Assembly: GCF_009789675.1 (NCBI RefSeq) | Contig: NZ_CP046913.1 | Coordinates: 186,001 to 250,000 of the forward strand | Length of the DNA: 64,000 bases | Direction of reading: 5' to 3' | DNA from: Paraburkholderia acidisoli | GTDB taxonomy: Bacteria; Pseudomonadota; Gammaproteobacteria; Burkholderiales; Burkholderiaceae | Part shown: positions 1-8,466 of the stretch, one piece after another | How positions within the stretch are numbered: the stretch's first letter is position 1 | How the letters are laid out: each line of letters opens with the position of its first letter | Translations under genes and position numbers: made by a program | Notes under the pieces: model-generated | The model's input: only the letters and a program-made list of their open reading frames with translations | Databases searched by the model: none | What the model was told of the DNA's origin: nothing

Positions 1-485
1 GGCTGGCGCACGAGGCTGATGCAGCCGAAGTGCGCCCACTTCGCGTGCGCGCGCCAGCCTTCGGGCAGCTTCGCGGGGTCGAAGGCGAGGTCCGCGCTGT
101 TGTCGCCGATGAAGTAGTACGCGGGCGGGTGCGTCTGATGCACGATCGCGAGCAGCGGCGCGCGCTCCACGCGCTGCATGAAGCGCATGTCGAGACCGGC
201 GGCGACGCTGGCGTTCCAGAGCTCGTCGGAGAAGTTGTCGGTGCCGAGCGCGCCCACGCAGGCCGTGGGCAGGCCGAGGCGCGCCACCGCGCGCGCGACG
301 TTCCAGCCCGCGCCGCCCGGATGCGCGCGCCAGTGCGAATCCGTGCCTGCCTGCCCGCCCGGCACGGACGCGTGCGCGCTGCCTTCGGGCGCGGGACCGC
401 GCACGAGGTCGGTGAGGATGTCGCCGGCCGAGATGAAGGCCGGGAAGCCGGAGGAGAAGTCCGGACCGGTGCTGCAAGTGCTCAT
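1..485 (-). CDS. PfkB-family sugar kinase (fructokinase-like), 3' end beyond window
   Basis: Reading the minus strand from an ATG at 485 gives an open frame running off the left edge of the window. The N-terminal part has the ribokinase/PfkB sugar-binding pattern: [13 protein letters not shown] near the start, then [17 protein letters not shown], the substrate-binding GG and N-x-A motif of the family, then [12 protein letters not shown]. The kinase would phosphorylate a sugar, probably fructose, in the cytosol. An AAGGAA ribosome site sits 6 nt before the ATG. It lies 139 bp downstream of the epimerase/isomerase gene and the LacI gene on the same strand, which suggests one sugar-use module. 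The ATP-binding C-terminal half and catalytic Asp are not visible, so the exact substrate is inference. Confidence 0.85.
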   Translation of the reverse strand, partial: MSTCSTGPDFSSGFPAFISAGDILTDLVRGPAPEGSAHASVPGGQAGTDSHWRAHPGGAGWNVARAVARLGLPTACVGALGTDNFSDELWNASVAAGLDMRFMQRVERAPLLAIVHQTHPPAYYFIGDNSADLAFDPAKLPEGWRAHAKWAHFGCISLVRQ

Positions 486-543
486 CGTCGTGTTCCTTGT
501 GCTTCGTTGCGGCGGAATCGGGCCGCTGTCTCGATCGTTGGAA

Positions 544-616
544 TGCGTATGCCGGTTGCCCGTACGCCGGTTGCCCGTACGCCGGATGCCCGTATGCCGG
601 ATGCCCGTACGCCGGT
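544..616. repeat. 15-bp tandem repeat, about five copies
   Basis: Between the kinase and isomerase genes a 15-bp unit TGCCCGTACGCCGGT is repeated at 557-571, 572-586, 587-601 and 602-616, with a degenerate copy before it (544-556). Copies differ only at positions 9 (C/T) and 15 (T/A). The array lies wholly in the 139-bp spacer of the presumed operon. Confidence 0.9.
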
Positions 617-624
617 CGCTGGCG

Positions 625-1950
625 TTACGGCGCGTCGTGCGGCGCCGCCTCGCGGCCGACGACCGGCGCCATGCCGCGCCCGGGCAAACCGTTCAGCGCT
701 TCGTAGCAGGCGCCCATGGTGTGGTAGTCGGTCTTGCCGGCCGGGCTCTTTTCGTCACTGTACTTGCGGTTGTCGCAGGTGAGGATGCGATACCACGCGC
801 CGTAGCGATGATCGACGAAATGCTTCCAGCTGTAGCGCCAGATTTCGTCGTACCAGTCCCAGAAGCGCTCGTTGCCGGTGCGCTTGCCCAGCAGCGCGGC
901 GGTGGCGAAGGTCTCGGCCTGCACCCAGAAGTATTTGTCGTGATCGCACACGGTGTAGTCCGGGCCGAAGCCGTAGTACAGGCCGCCGTGGTCGTTGTCC
1001 CACGCGTGCGCCATGGCCGCGTCGAACAGTTCGATGGCGCGCGGCAGCAGCCACGGCAGCGGACGATGGCGCTCGATCAGCAGCAGCAGCTTCGCCCACT
1101 CGGTCTGGTGGCCCGGCTGGAAACCCCACGGACGGAAGATGTTCGAGCTGTCTTCCTCGTTGTAGTGCCAGTCCACCGACCAGTCGGCGTGATAGTGCTC
1201 CCACACGAGCCCTTGCGACAGCTTCGCCTGGCGCAGCGTGATGTTGCTCGCGACACGCTCCGCGCGGTCGAGATAGACGAGATGGCCGGTCGCCTCGTAC
1301 GCGGCGATCAGCGCCTCGGTCGTGTGCATGTTGGCGTTCTGGCCGCGATAGCTCGAAACGGTCCAGTCGGGCGTGGCTTCGTCGGCGTAAAGGCCGGCCG
1401 CGCCGTCCCAGAAGCGGTGTTCCATCAGCTCGAAGGTCGCGGCGATCATCGGCCTGGCTTCCTCGATGCCCGCCATCGCGGCGTGCGCATACGCGAGCAG
1501 CACGAAGGCGAGACCGTAGCAATGGCGCGTGCCGTCGAGCAACTGTTTCTGGCCGTCGCGCCAGTCGATCTCCCAGTCGTAGCCTTGCCGTTGCGGGTCC
1601 CAGTGACCGTCGCGCAGGAATTGCAGGCCGTGGCGCGCGTATTCGAGATGCTGCGGATCGCCGAACTCGCGATACGCCATCGCATAGTTGAACACGAAGC
1701 GGCAGCTGCTCACGAGGTGGCGCGAGTGCGCGTTGTAGATCGAGCCGTCGTCGCGGAAATAGTGGAAGAAGCCGCCCGTGCGGTCGAACACGTTGGGCGC
1801 GTAGAAGCGCAGCGTGTCCTGCACGTGACCGAGCAGGAAGCCGCGGTCGCGAAAGCTCGCGACGGCCGGCGCGGCGGTTTGCGAATCGGTCGGTGAAGCG
1901 TTTTGTGAAGCTGGTTGTGAAGCAGAAGGCGGAGTAGCGGTCGTCGTCAT
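625..1950 (-). CDS. N-acylglucosamine 2-epimerase / mannose isomerase family enzyme
   Basis: 441 residues if started at the ATG at 1950, preceded by an AAGAAGAGAA ribosome site; a longer frame opens upstream but the extra residues do not look conserved. The protein is an (alpha/alpha)6-barrel sugar isomerase of the AGE family. Visible family signatures are PGHQTEWA (residues 279-286), [11 protein letters not shown] (340-350) and [12 protein letters not shown] (406-417), which supply active-site His and Glu residues. Members interconvert N-acylglucosamine and N-acylmannosamine, or mannose and fructose (YihS type). The adjoining PfkB kinase favours mannose to fructose, but that is inference. 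Residues 1-30 are a low-complexity Ser/Thr/Pro leader unlikely to be catalytic. Confidence 0.88.
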   Translation of the reverse strand: MTTTATPPSASQPASQNASPTDSQTAAPAVASFRDRGFLLGHVQDTLRFYAPNVFDRTGGFFHYFRDDGSIYNAHSRHLVSSCRFVFNYAMAYREFGDPQHLEYARHGLQFLRDGHWDPQRQGYDWEIDWRDGQKQLLDGTRHCYGLAFVLLAYAHAAMAGIEEARPMIAATFELMEHRFWDGAAGLYADEATPDWTVSSYRGQNANMHTTEALIAAYEATGHLVYLDRAERVASNITLRQAKLSQGLVWEHYHADWSVDWHYNEEDSSNIFRPWGFQPGHQTEWAKLLLLIERHRPLPWLLPRAIELFDAAMAHAWDNDHGGLYYGFGPDYTVCDHDKYFWVQAETFATAALLGKRTGNERFWDWYDEIWRYSWKHFVDHRYGAWYRILTCDNRKYSDEKSPAGKTDYHTMGACYEALNGLPGRGMAPVVGREAAPHDAP

Positions 1951-2017
1951 GGCGTTCTCTTCTTGCTGGACTGCGTGCTGGAGTCGGGTGGACGAGGCGT
2001 GCACGCCGATTGTGGCG

Positions 2018-3280
2018 TCAACGGGTTTTTTGCGGCGCTTCGGTGGCTACCGTGGCTTCGGTGGCTTCGGTGGCTTCGACCGCGGCGGCGGCATGCGCGA
2101 CGGCAACCGCGCGCGCGGCGCGTGGCGCGCGCGCGGGTTTGGCCGCCGCTTTGAGCGATGTCGATGTCGATGTCGATGCCGATAAAGCGGGCGCTGTCAC
2201 GGCGGATACGACCGCGTGCGTGTCGCGACCGCCATCGGCATGAACCGGCGTTTCGGGCGGCGCGGCGGGCGTGCATGCGCCCGTGCTCAACGTGGCTAAC
2301 GTGCTCGCGCGCGCGACCAGCTGCACCGGCAGGCGGATCTCGCTGTGCGCCGGCGCTTCTTCGAGCAGCAGTTCGACGCCGCGCCGCCCGAGCGCTTCTT
2401 TGTCGACGGCGATGGTCGAAAGCGCGGGCGAGGCGTGCGTGGCGCCCGGAATATCGTCGAAACCGACGATGGCGATGTCTTCGGGCACGCGCAGGCCGTT
2501 CGCCGCGCACACGCGCATGGCCGCGAGCGCGGCGGCGTCGTTGTAGGCGAACAGCGCGTCGGGCGGCGGCCGCGATTCGGCGCGCGCCGTGTCGATCAGC
2601 CGCTGCATGGCGAGCGCGGCGCCGGTGTCGGGGTCGAGGCCGCCGTCGAGGGTGGTTTCGAGCGAAGGATCGAACAGCAGGCCCGCCTCGAAGAACGCGC
2701 GCCGGTAGCCGAGCGCGCGCTGCGCGATGCTGTAGTGCGCGAGCGAGCCGCCGATGAACGCGATGCGCCGCCGCCCGAGCGCGAACAGATGCTGCATGGC
2801 GAGCGCGGCGCCCGCCGCGTTGTCGACGTTCACGGAGCGCAGGCCTTGCGCCCACAGATCGATCAGTACGAGCGGGCGTTGCAGCGCGACCAGCGCGGCG
2901 AGCGTTTCGGGCTCGACGAAACCGGCCACGGCGATGGCGTCGGGCGCGTGCAGGCGTAATTGCTGCACGGTGTCGTCGGCGGGACCGGCGGTGAGGAGCG
3001 CGGGCACGATCGCGCGTTCGCGGCAGGCGTCTTCCACGCCGTGCAGCACATGCGAGAAGAACGGGCTGGCCGCGAAGTTGTTGTGCTGGCGGTGCAGCAG
3101 GAAGGTCAGACGGCGTATGCGCGGCCGCAATTGCGCGATGTCGTAGCCCAGCGCGCGCGCCACTTCGACCACGCGCTCGCGCGTGGCCTCCGACAGACCG
3201 GGCTGATTTTTCAACGCGCGCGACACCGTGCCGATCGACACGTTGGCGGCCTGCGCGACGTCACGAATGGTTGTCCCCAT
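2018..3280 (-). CDS. LacI-family transcriptional regulator with long C-terminal tail
   Basis: Starts at the ATG at 3280 (MGTTIRDVAQAANVSIGTVS), giving 420 residues. Residues 1-50 are the LacI helix-turn-helix and hinge; residues 60-328 form the periplasmic-binding-protein-like effector domain, with the usual IVGFDDIPGA segment near 271. LacI proteins normally end around residue 335; this one carries about 90 extra residues (329-420) rich in Ala, Thr and Ser, containing Thr-Ser and Glu-Ala-Thr repeats encoded by 6-bp and 9-bp DNA repeats (2051-2078 and 2156-2183). It lies 67 bp upstream of the isomerase gene on the same strand and probably controls the sugar module in response to its substrate. 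Its own promoter region holds a good inverted repeat (3413-3435). Confidence 0.9.
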   Translation of the reverse strand: MGTTIRDVAQAANVSIGTVSRALKNQPGLSEATRERVVEVARALGYDIAQLRPRIRRLTFLLHRQHNNFAASPFFSHVLHGVEDACRERAIVPALLTAGPADDTVQQLRLHAPDAIAVAGFVEPETLAALVALQRPLVLIDLWAQGLRSVNVDNAAGAALAMQHLFALGRRRIAFIGGSLAHYSIAQRALGYRRAFFEAGLLFDPSLETTLDGGLDPDTGAALAMQRLIDTARAESRPPPDALFAYNDAAALAAMRVCAANGLRVPEDIAIVGFDDIPGATHASPALSTIAVDKEALGRRGVELLLEEAPAHSEIRLPVQLVARASTLATLSTGACTPAAPPETPVHADGGRDTHAVVSAVTAPALSASTSTSTSLKAAAKPARAPRAARAVAVAHAAAAVEATEATEATVATEAPQKTR

Positions 3281-3412
3281 GTTCGGCTCTTGGTTCCGCT
3301 GCGTCCTCCAGGTGCGGGGCATTGTATAGTAAAAAGCATCGAAAAAAGCCCGGGTTTACGTTCGGAACACCACGTAACACCGCGTAATCACTCAGATAAA
3401 CGCAAAATAATT

Positions 3413-3435
3413 TGTTTAGTAAAATGAACTAAACA
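3413..3435. promoter_or_regulatory. Inverted repeat, candidate operator
   Basis: TGTTTAGT, 7 bp, ACTAAACA forms a perfect 8-bp-arm palindrome in an AT-rich stretch between the LacI gene and the divergent DUF3309 gene. A related AGTAAAA word occurs nearer the LacI gene around 3328. Position and symmetry fit autoregulation by the LacI protein, but no binding data support the assignment; it could equally serve the DUF3309 gene. Confidence 0.5.
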
Positions 3436-3497
3436 TATTCTCCGGGCACGCCGGTTGCGGAAGGGCTGGCGCTAATCACTTCACTCTCGGAGGCATC

Positions 3498-3653
3498 ATG
3501 CTTAGCACCCTGCTTCTGGTTGTCCTGATCCTGTTGCTCGTCGGCGCCTTTCCCGCCTGGCCGCATAGCCGCTCGTGGGGCTATGCACCGTCGGGCACGC
3601 TCGGCGTCGTGCTGATCGTCGTTATCGTGCTGGTGTTGATGGGCACGATATGA
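3498..3653 (+). CDS. DUF3309-type small membrane protein
   Basis: A 51-codon gene starting MLSTLLLVVLILLLVGAFP, with a CGGAGG ribosome site 4 nt before the ATG. It has two hydrophobic segments (residues 2-17 and 36-50) separated by a short loop containing WPHSRSWGY, the hallmark of DUF3309 peptides common in Burkholderiales and other proteobacteria. It should sit in the inner membrane; no function is established for the family. It is monocistronic, with a strong terminator 55 bp downstream. Confidence 0.85.
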   Translation: MLSTLLLVVLILLLVGAFPAWPHSRSWGYAPSGTLGVVLIVVIVLVLMGTI

Positions 3654-3708
3654 CCGTTCGCGTTGCGTGACGGCGTCCTGCGTGTTCGCGCGCAGGGCGT
3701 CGAAACGC

Positions 3709-3756
3709 AAAACGGGCCGGCGCGCGGCAATTGCCGCGCGGCCGGCCCGTTTTCTT
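3709..3756. terminator. Bidirectional rho-independent terminator
   Basis: AAAACGGGCCGG arm and its complement CCGGCCCGTTTT close a long GC hairpin (one bulged base) around an AATT loop, with A and T tracts on the two sides. It can end both the DUF3309 transcript (+) and the EAL/GGDEF transcript (-). Confidence 0.9.
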
Positions 3757-3810
3757 TTGGGGCGCCGCTAAAGGATCGACCGCTAGCTCACGGCCGGCCC
3801 GATCGCCCGG

Positions 3811-5655
3811 TCAACGATCACCCCCGGGCACGCTGGTGAGCGTGGGAAAGCGTTCGTTGGCTTCGATCACGAACAGCCCCGACGCTTCCTGTTTCGCGCG
3901 CCGTTTGGCCAATGCCGCGAGCGAGGCGATCGCGTCGCTGCTATGGCGCGCGCCGTCGCCGGGCGCGACGCGCACGCAGCCGATCGCCATCGTCACGAAG
4001 GTGAAGAAGGTCGGATTGCCATGGCGGTCTTCGCCGTGGATGCCGCCGCCGCGCCGGTCCTCGGGCGCGTAGAAGCGCAGCGCGCCCGCGTTGAACGTCT
4101 GGATCGCGCGGCACGCGAGGTCGCGCCAGCTTTCGCTCTGGAACAGGATCAGGAAGTCGTCGCCGCCCACGTGGCCGAGAAAGTCGCGCGTGGGATCGCA
4201 CACGTCGGCGAGCACCTGCGCCGCGAACTTCAGCACTTCGTCGCCCTGCCAGTAGCCGTACTGGTCGTTGAACGGCTTGAACTGGTTCAGGTCGACGTAG
4301 CACGCATGGAAGCCCGCGTCGTGCGACAGCAGCCGCTCGATATGCGAGCTGATCGGAATGTTGCCCGGCAAAAACGTGAGCGGATTCGCGTAACGCGCGG
4401 CCTGGATGCGCACTTCGGTCACGGCGCGCACGAGGCTTTCGCCGGTGCCGAGACCGGCGTAGCGGCCGTTGTCGGTGAAGACGAAACCGTCGGCGAGATA
4501 GCGCTGGTCGTCGCTCGCGAGCAGCGTCGCCATCTGCTCCACGCTCATGGTCTGCTCGATCAGCACGGGCGAGGCGTTGGCGAACTGCATGCAGGCCTTC
4601 TTGCCGAACAATTCGCGGTGATACGGCAGCGCGTAGCGGTCCATGAAAGCGCGCCGGTTGATGAGCGCGACCGGCGTCTCGCCCTCGACCACGGCCACCG
4701 CGTGCAGGTCGGCGCGGCTGTTGAAGAGTTCGAGCACGTCGTTATTGGTCGCGTGACGCGGCAAGGCGGGCGCGCGCACCCGCATTTTCTCGGCGGGCGC
4801 GGTGCCCGCGGCCTGCGTCGCCGCGCTGCGCGTGGCTTCCGGAAACACGGCGATATGGCCCGCGCGAATCGCCTCGCGCGCTTCGGGCGCGAGCGCGCGC
4901 AGCGGCTCGGTTTCCGGCCGGCCGAAGAAGAAGCCCTGGCCGCAGGCGATGCCCATGTCGCGCAGCACGATCAGGTCGGCGGCGTTTTCGATGCCCTCGG
5001 CCACGAGCCGCGCGCCGCTCGCCTGCGCGAAATGCTGCATGGCGCGCACGGCTTCGAACTTGAGCGGGTCGTTGGCGATGTCGTGAATGAAGAAGCGGTC
5101 GATCTTGACGATGTCGGGTTGCAGCCTGGCCCACAGGCTCAGGCTCGCGTTGGCCGTGCCGTAGTCGTCGAGCGCGAACTGGGCGCCCGCCGCGCGCAGG
5201 CGTTCGACCACGGGCGCGAAGTCGCGCAGGTCGTCGACGGCGCTTTGCTCGGTGAGTTCGATGACGATGCGCGCGGGATCGATCGGGCCGCTGAAGAGCG
5301 CGCGCGCGGCGTCGCCCGCGTCGCCGGTTTCGGTGAACTGGCGCAGCGCGTCGGCGCTGAAATTGAGGAACAGTTTGGCGGGCGAGTCGAGCCGCGCGAA
5401 CGCTTCGATACAGGTGAGTGCCGCTTCGCGTTCGAGCGCGGCCGTGCAGCCTTCGGCGTGGGCGCGCGAAAACAGCGCCGCGGGAGATTCGAGCGGCGAG
5501 CCGGCCGGCCCGCGAATGAGCCCTTCGTAGCCCAGGATCGCGCCGTTCTCGAAATCGACAATCGGCTGAAAGACGGCGCGCAACTGGCGTTGGGCGATCA
5601 AAGCCCCAACACCGGGCGCGGCGCGTAGGAGTGGCGCGCGAGCAGACATGAACAA
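3811..5655 (-). CDS. EAL-CBS-GGDEF cyclic-di-GMP signalling protein
   Basis: 614 residues. An N-terminal EAL phosphodiesterase domain (about 20-260) keeps the catalytic set: YEGLIRG (Glu44), NFS (99), ELTEQ (Glu133), LDDYG (Asp163-Asp164), DIVKID (Lys184), AEGIE (Glu220) and GQGFFFGRP. A central CBS-like region (about 300-410) follows, then a C-terminal GGDEF domain with VDLNQFKPFND (Asp455) and an intact GGDDF at 497-501. The usual RxxD inhibitory site before GGDDF is not seen, so product inhibition may be absent. The protein has no membrane segment and is probably cytosolic. Both domains look competent on motifs; which activity dominates cannot be told from sequence. Flanking genes run separately, so it is probably monocistronic. 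Confidence 0.9.
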   Translation of the reverse strand: MFMSARAPLLRAAPGVGALIAQRQLRAVFQPIVDFENGAILGYEGLIRGPAGSPLESPAALFSRAHAEGCTAALEREAALTCIEAFARLDSPAKLFLNFSADALRQFTETGDAGDAARALFSGPIDPARIVIELTEQSAVDDLRDFAPVVERLRAAGAQFALDDYGTANASLSLWARLQPDIVKIDRFFIHDIANDPLKFEAVRAMQHFAQASGARLVAEGIENAADLIVLRDMGIACGQGFFFGRPETEPLRALAPEAREAIRAGHIAVFPEATRSAATQAAGTAPAEKMRVRAPALPRHATNNDVLELFNSRADLHAVAVVEGETPVALINRRAFMDRYALPYHRELFGKKACMQFANASPVLIEQTMSVEQMATLLASDDQRYLADGFVFTDNGRYAGLGTGESLVRAVTEVRIQAARYANPLTFLPGNIPISSHIERLLSHDAGFHACYVDLNQFKPFNDQYGYWQGDEVLKFAAQVLADVCDPTRDFLGHVGGDDFLILFQSESWRDLACRAIQTFNAGALRFYAPEDRRGGGIHGEDRHGNPTFFTFVTMAIGCVRVAPGDGARHSSDAIASLAALAKRRAKQEASGLFVIEANERFPTLTSVPGGDR

Positions 5656-5873
5656 GCCAGGACGGGCGTAGACGTTGGATTTAACGGCAAATGATCGGAT
5701 GAATTAAGTGAAATTTTGGTGACAGAAACGCGGATTCCGGCCATGAAAAGTCGCGCAACCGTTTGCGCGCCGCCAATCCGTGGCGCATAAACGTCATTTC
5801 CATGTCAGATTCGGGCTGTCATATTACGGATGATTTGGCCCGATATCCGCGCAGAACAAGCGCGCGACAAACG

Positions 5874-5901
5874 CAAAACGCCCGGCGAGGCGGGCGTTTT
5901 G
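5874..5901. terminator. Rho-independent terminator
   Basis: CAAAACGCCC and GGGCGTTTTG pair perfectly around an 8-bp loop, giving A/T tracts on both sides. It lies 40 bp beyond the stop of the minus-strand symporter-like gene, which it most likely terminates. Confidence 0.85.
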
Positions 5902-5940
5902 TGGACGATGTGCGCGGCTGGAGCGCGCGGCGTGAGGGAT

Positions 5941-6984
5941 CTACCGGCGGGCGGCGGCCGTGCGTTCGCCCGCGCTGGCACCCGATTCTTCGCCGCGTGT
6001 GGCGTCGCGCTCCGCGCTCAGGTCGCGTGCGCCCCAGCGTTGCGCGAGGGCCGCGCACACCATCAGCTGCATCTGATGGAACAGCATGAGCGGCAGCACG
6101 ACCGCGCCCACGGCGTTCGACGCGAAGATCACCTTGGCCATCGGCACGCCGGCCGCGAGGCTCTTCTTCGAGCCGCAGAAGATGATGGTGATCTGGTCCG
6201 CGCGCGAGAAGCCGAGCTTCTTGCTCGTGAAGATGGTGATACCCAGCGCCAGCGCGAGCAGCACGGCGTTCACGACCAGCAGGCCGCCCAGCGCCGCGAG
6301 CGGAATGTGATGCCAGAGGCCTTCGTTCACGGCTTCCGAAAACGCGCCATACACCACGAACAGAATCGAACCCTGATCGACGAACTTGAGCACGCTCTTG
6401 TTGCGCTCGATCCAGCGGCCGATCAGCGGGCGCAGCAATTGACCCGCGACGAACGGCACGAGCAGTTGCAGCACGATGTTGCCCACCGTATGCCACGCCG
6501 AGGTGCCGCCCGCGTTCTGGTTCGTGACGACCACGCTCACCAGCGCGGGCGTGACGAAGATGCCGATCAGGCTCGACGCCGACGCGCTGCACACGGCCGC
6601 GGGCACGTTGCCGCGCGCGATGGAGGTGAAGGCGATCGACGATTGCACCGTGGAAGGCAGCGTGCAGAGGAACAGCACGCCGGCGTAGAGCGCGGGCGTG
6701 ACGAGCGGCGAGAGCACCGGCTTGAGCACGAGCCCGAGCACGGGGAAGAGGACGAAGGTGCTCGCGAGCACGACGAGGTGCAGACGCCAGTGCGTTGCGC
6801 CCGCGATGATCGCTTCGCGCGAGAGCTTCGCGCCGTGCAGGAAGAACAGCAGGCCGACGGCGATGTTGGTCAGCCAGTTGAACGCGGTGGCGGACTGGCC
6901 GTGCACGGGCAGCAGACTCGCGAGGATCACGGTGCCGACGAGGCACAACGTGAAGTTATCGGGCAGGAATTTCGGACGAGCCAT
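5941..6984 (-). CDS. Bile acid:sodium symporter-like transporter (SBF-like, YfeH type)
   Basis: 347 residues with about ten hydrophobic segments, starting MARPKFLPDNFTLCLVGTVILASLLP. The pattern (LTNIAVGLLFFLHGAKLS near residue 40, LPSTVQSSIAFTSIARGN near 110, FCGSKKSLAAGVPMAKVIF near 270) is that of the SBF-like family, integral inner-membrane proteins related to sodium/bile-acid symporters whose bacterial substrates are mostly unknown. The C-terminal 30 residues are polar and variable. No neighbouring gene suggests a substrate. It stands alone with its own terminator. Confidence 0.88.
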   Translation of the reverse strand: MARPKFLPDNFTLCLVGTVILASLLPVHGQSATAFNWLTNIAVGLLFFLHGAKLSREAIIAGATHWRLHLVVLASTFVLFPVLGLVLKPVLSPLVTPALYAGVLFLCTLPSTVQSSIAFTSIARGNVPAAVCSASASSLIGIFVTPALVSVVVTNQNAGGTSAWHTVGNIVLQLLVPFVAGQLLRPLIGRWIERNKSVLKFVDQGSILFVVYGAFSEAVNEGLWHHIPLAALGGLLVVNAVLLALALGITIFTSKKLGFSRADQITIIFCGSKKSLAAGVPMAKVIFASNAVGAVVLPLMLFHQMQLMVCAALAQRWGARDLSAERDATRGEESGASAGERTAAARR

Positions 6985-7568
6985 CGAAGGAATCTCTAAA
7001 GCGCCACGCGCGGCGGCGTGAGCCTGCGTTGCCTGGGGTTGAGTCGAAAAGGTCGAAAACGGAAGGTCCTATTGTCGGCGCAGAGCGATTGAAAAAGCAA
7101 ATTCATTTGAAGAATCGATTAATGAATCGATTGCATGGATCGGCGTTTTGAATGCCGCATCGGCATAACGGATTTTGAGCGCGCGAGCGGTATTCCCGGC
7201 CCGCAACAAAACCGTTCAAAGTGCCGCGATTCGTCAGACGTTCGCCTGCGTTTGCAGAGGTCGATTCGTGGCGTTGAAAGCCTTGTCCGGCAAGCGTCTA
7301 CGGGCAATCACGGAGCCCACTCGATACCAAAAAACCGTGCAGTAACATGGTGTTACAACCCTTCAGGCGGCATAACAATTATTGGCTCGACACGGTTTAG
7401 GAGCGCCCATAAATTACCGTGAAAGGAATGCGCCGACCGTTGCGGCGGCAATCGTTACGCATCGCGGTTTCGTACAGGAATACGGACAGCGGCGTCATTC
7501 CGGGACAGGCGCGCCACCGCCCGAATGGTGCGCCGCCATGCGGATCGTCGGGCAGGTGAAACATCACA
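6985..7568. other. Intergenic region with a perfect inverted repeat (7342-7356)
   Basis: About 580 bp between the divergent symporter-like gene and the Gly-rich secreted-protein gene. No open frame here has a ribosome site, typical codon bias or a recognisable domain. Visible structure: two copies of the palindrome AATCGATT around 7106-7132, and a perfect 6-bp-arm inverted repeat GTAACA-TGG-TGTTAC at 7342-7356, the kind of site a dimeric regulator binds. The region is less GC-rich than the genes, as expected for promoters. Confidence 0.5.
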
Positions 7569-8213
7569 ATGCACGCAGGGTTGTTCAAACTGGGACGTTG
7601 GGTTCTGGGCGCCGGTCTGGCGTCCGCTGTCGTATTGGCCCACGCCCATCCCGCTTTCGCGCCCGCCGGCTCGCACGGCGGCGCTGGCGCGCGCGCGCCC
7701 GAAATGCGCTCCGCGCCTTGGGGCGGCGGCGGTTTCCATGGCAATGGCAGCGCCTACGGCGCTGGCGAACGCGGCGGTAATCCGGGCTTCGGCGGCATGC
7801 GCAGTGCCGTGTTCAGCCCGCAAGGTCCGGGCCGCGAGGACTTCGGCGCAATGCGCGGCGGCATGCGCGGTCCGGCGCCGGTGCGCGTGGCCGATCAGGG
7901 CGGCCGTCGCGAGCGCGGCGGCGCGCGGGCCCACAACGCATGGCGAGGCCCGGCGGAAGCGCCGCCCGCGCCGCATTACGGCGGTGCTTCGTACGGCGGC
8001 TTCGACGAGGGGGGCGGCTATCGGGGCAATCCCATCACGCCGGTGAGTGCGGAAACCCGCCCGGCGCCGCATCCGCCCGCCGACTCGCCAGTGCGCGCGG
8101 GCTCGATCCGCGAAGACGTCGCGCGCTACAACGAGGAGCGCGCCGCATTCCGGCCGTTGCAGCGCGGCGGCGACGTGCCCCGTCCGCCGATGCCTTCGCC
8201 GTATCGGAACTGA
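7569..8213 (+). CDS. Secreted Gly/Arg/Pro-rich hypothetical protein
   Basis: 214 residues. The N-terminus (MHAGLFKLGRWVLGAGLASA...) is a plausible Sec signal peptide, cleaved near residues 25-31 (AHAHPAFA). The rest is low complexity: glycine-rich from 35 to 145 with repeated GGxxG and RGG motifs, then a Pro/Arg-rich C-terminus containing EDVARYNEERAAFRPLQR. No catalytic domain is visible. Similar periplasmic or envelope proteins of unknown role are common in Burkholderia, but I recognise no specific family. It is flanked by long non-coding stretches, so probably monocistronic. Confidence 0.65.
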   Translation: MHAGLFKLGRWVLGAGLASAVVLAHAHPAFAPAGSHGGAGARAPEMRSAPWGGGGFHGNGSAYGAGERGGNPGFGGMRSAVFSPQGPGREDFGAMRGGMRGPAPVRVADQGGRRERGGARAHNAWRGPAEAPPAPHYGGASYGGFDEGGGYRGNPITPVSAETRPAPHPPADSPVRAGSIREDVARYNEERAAFRPLQRGGDVPRPPMPSPYRN

Positions 8214-8250
8214 TCGGAATTGATCGCGACTGATCGTGACTGATCGGCAA
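8210..8250. repeat. 10-bp imperfect tandem repeat
   Basis: Directly at the end of the secreted-protein gene the unit (A/T)(A/G)ACTGATCG recurs four times with period 10, its first copy overlapping the stop codon. All copies keep the word TGATCG, which contains the Dam-type site GATC. Confidence 0.7.
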
Positions 8251-8410
8251 TTCATCATCAGTTAAGCGGCAACTGACCCGTTGCCGACCACGCGAGACCG
8301 CTGTGTCTCGCGTTTCCGCTTTTTTCCCGCTTCCCGCTTCCTGCTTTCTCCATTCCAACGCCGAATCGGCATCGCCGGGTCGCGCCTTGTCGCGCGCCCG
8401 ATATCCGCAC

Positions 8411-8466
8411 GCCCGTCGCCGGTCGCCCGTCGCCGGCAGCCCGTCGCCGGTAGCCCGTCGCCGCCA
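8411..8466. repeat. 14-bp tandem repeat, four copies
   Basis: Units GCCCGTCGCCGGTC, GCCCGTCGCCGGCA, GCCCGTCGCCGGTA and GCCCGTCGCCGCCA follow each other exactly at 8411, 8425, 8439 and 8453. The array lies in the 660-bp non-coding stretch between the secreted-protein gene and the porin gene. Apart from this array and the preceding 10-bp array I see no gene in that stretch. Confidence 0.9.

Noticed and set aside
497..706. Plus-strand 69-codon frame encoding repeated AGCPY
   Set aside because: Produced purely by reading through the 15-bp DNA repeat and into the end of the antisense isomerase gene; no ribosome site.
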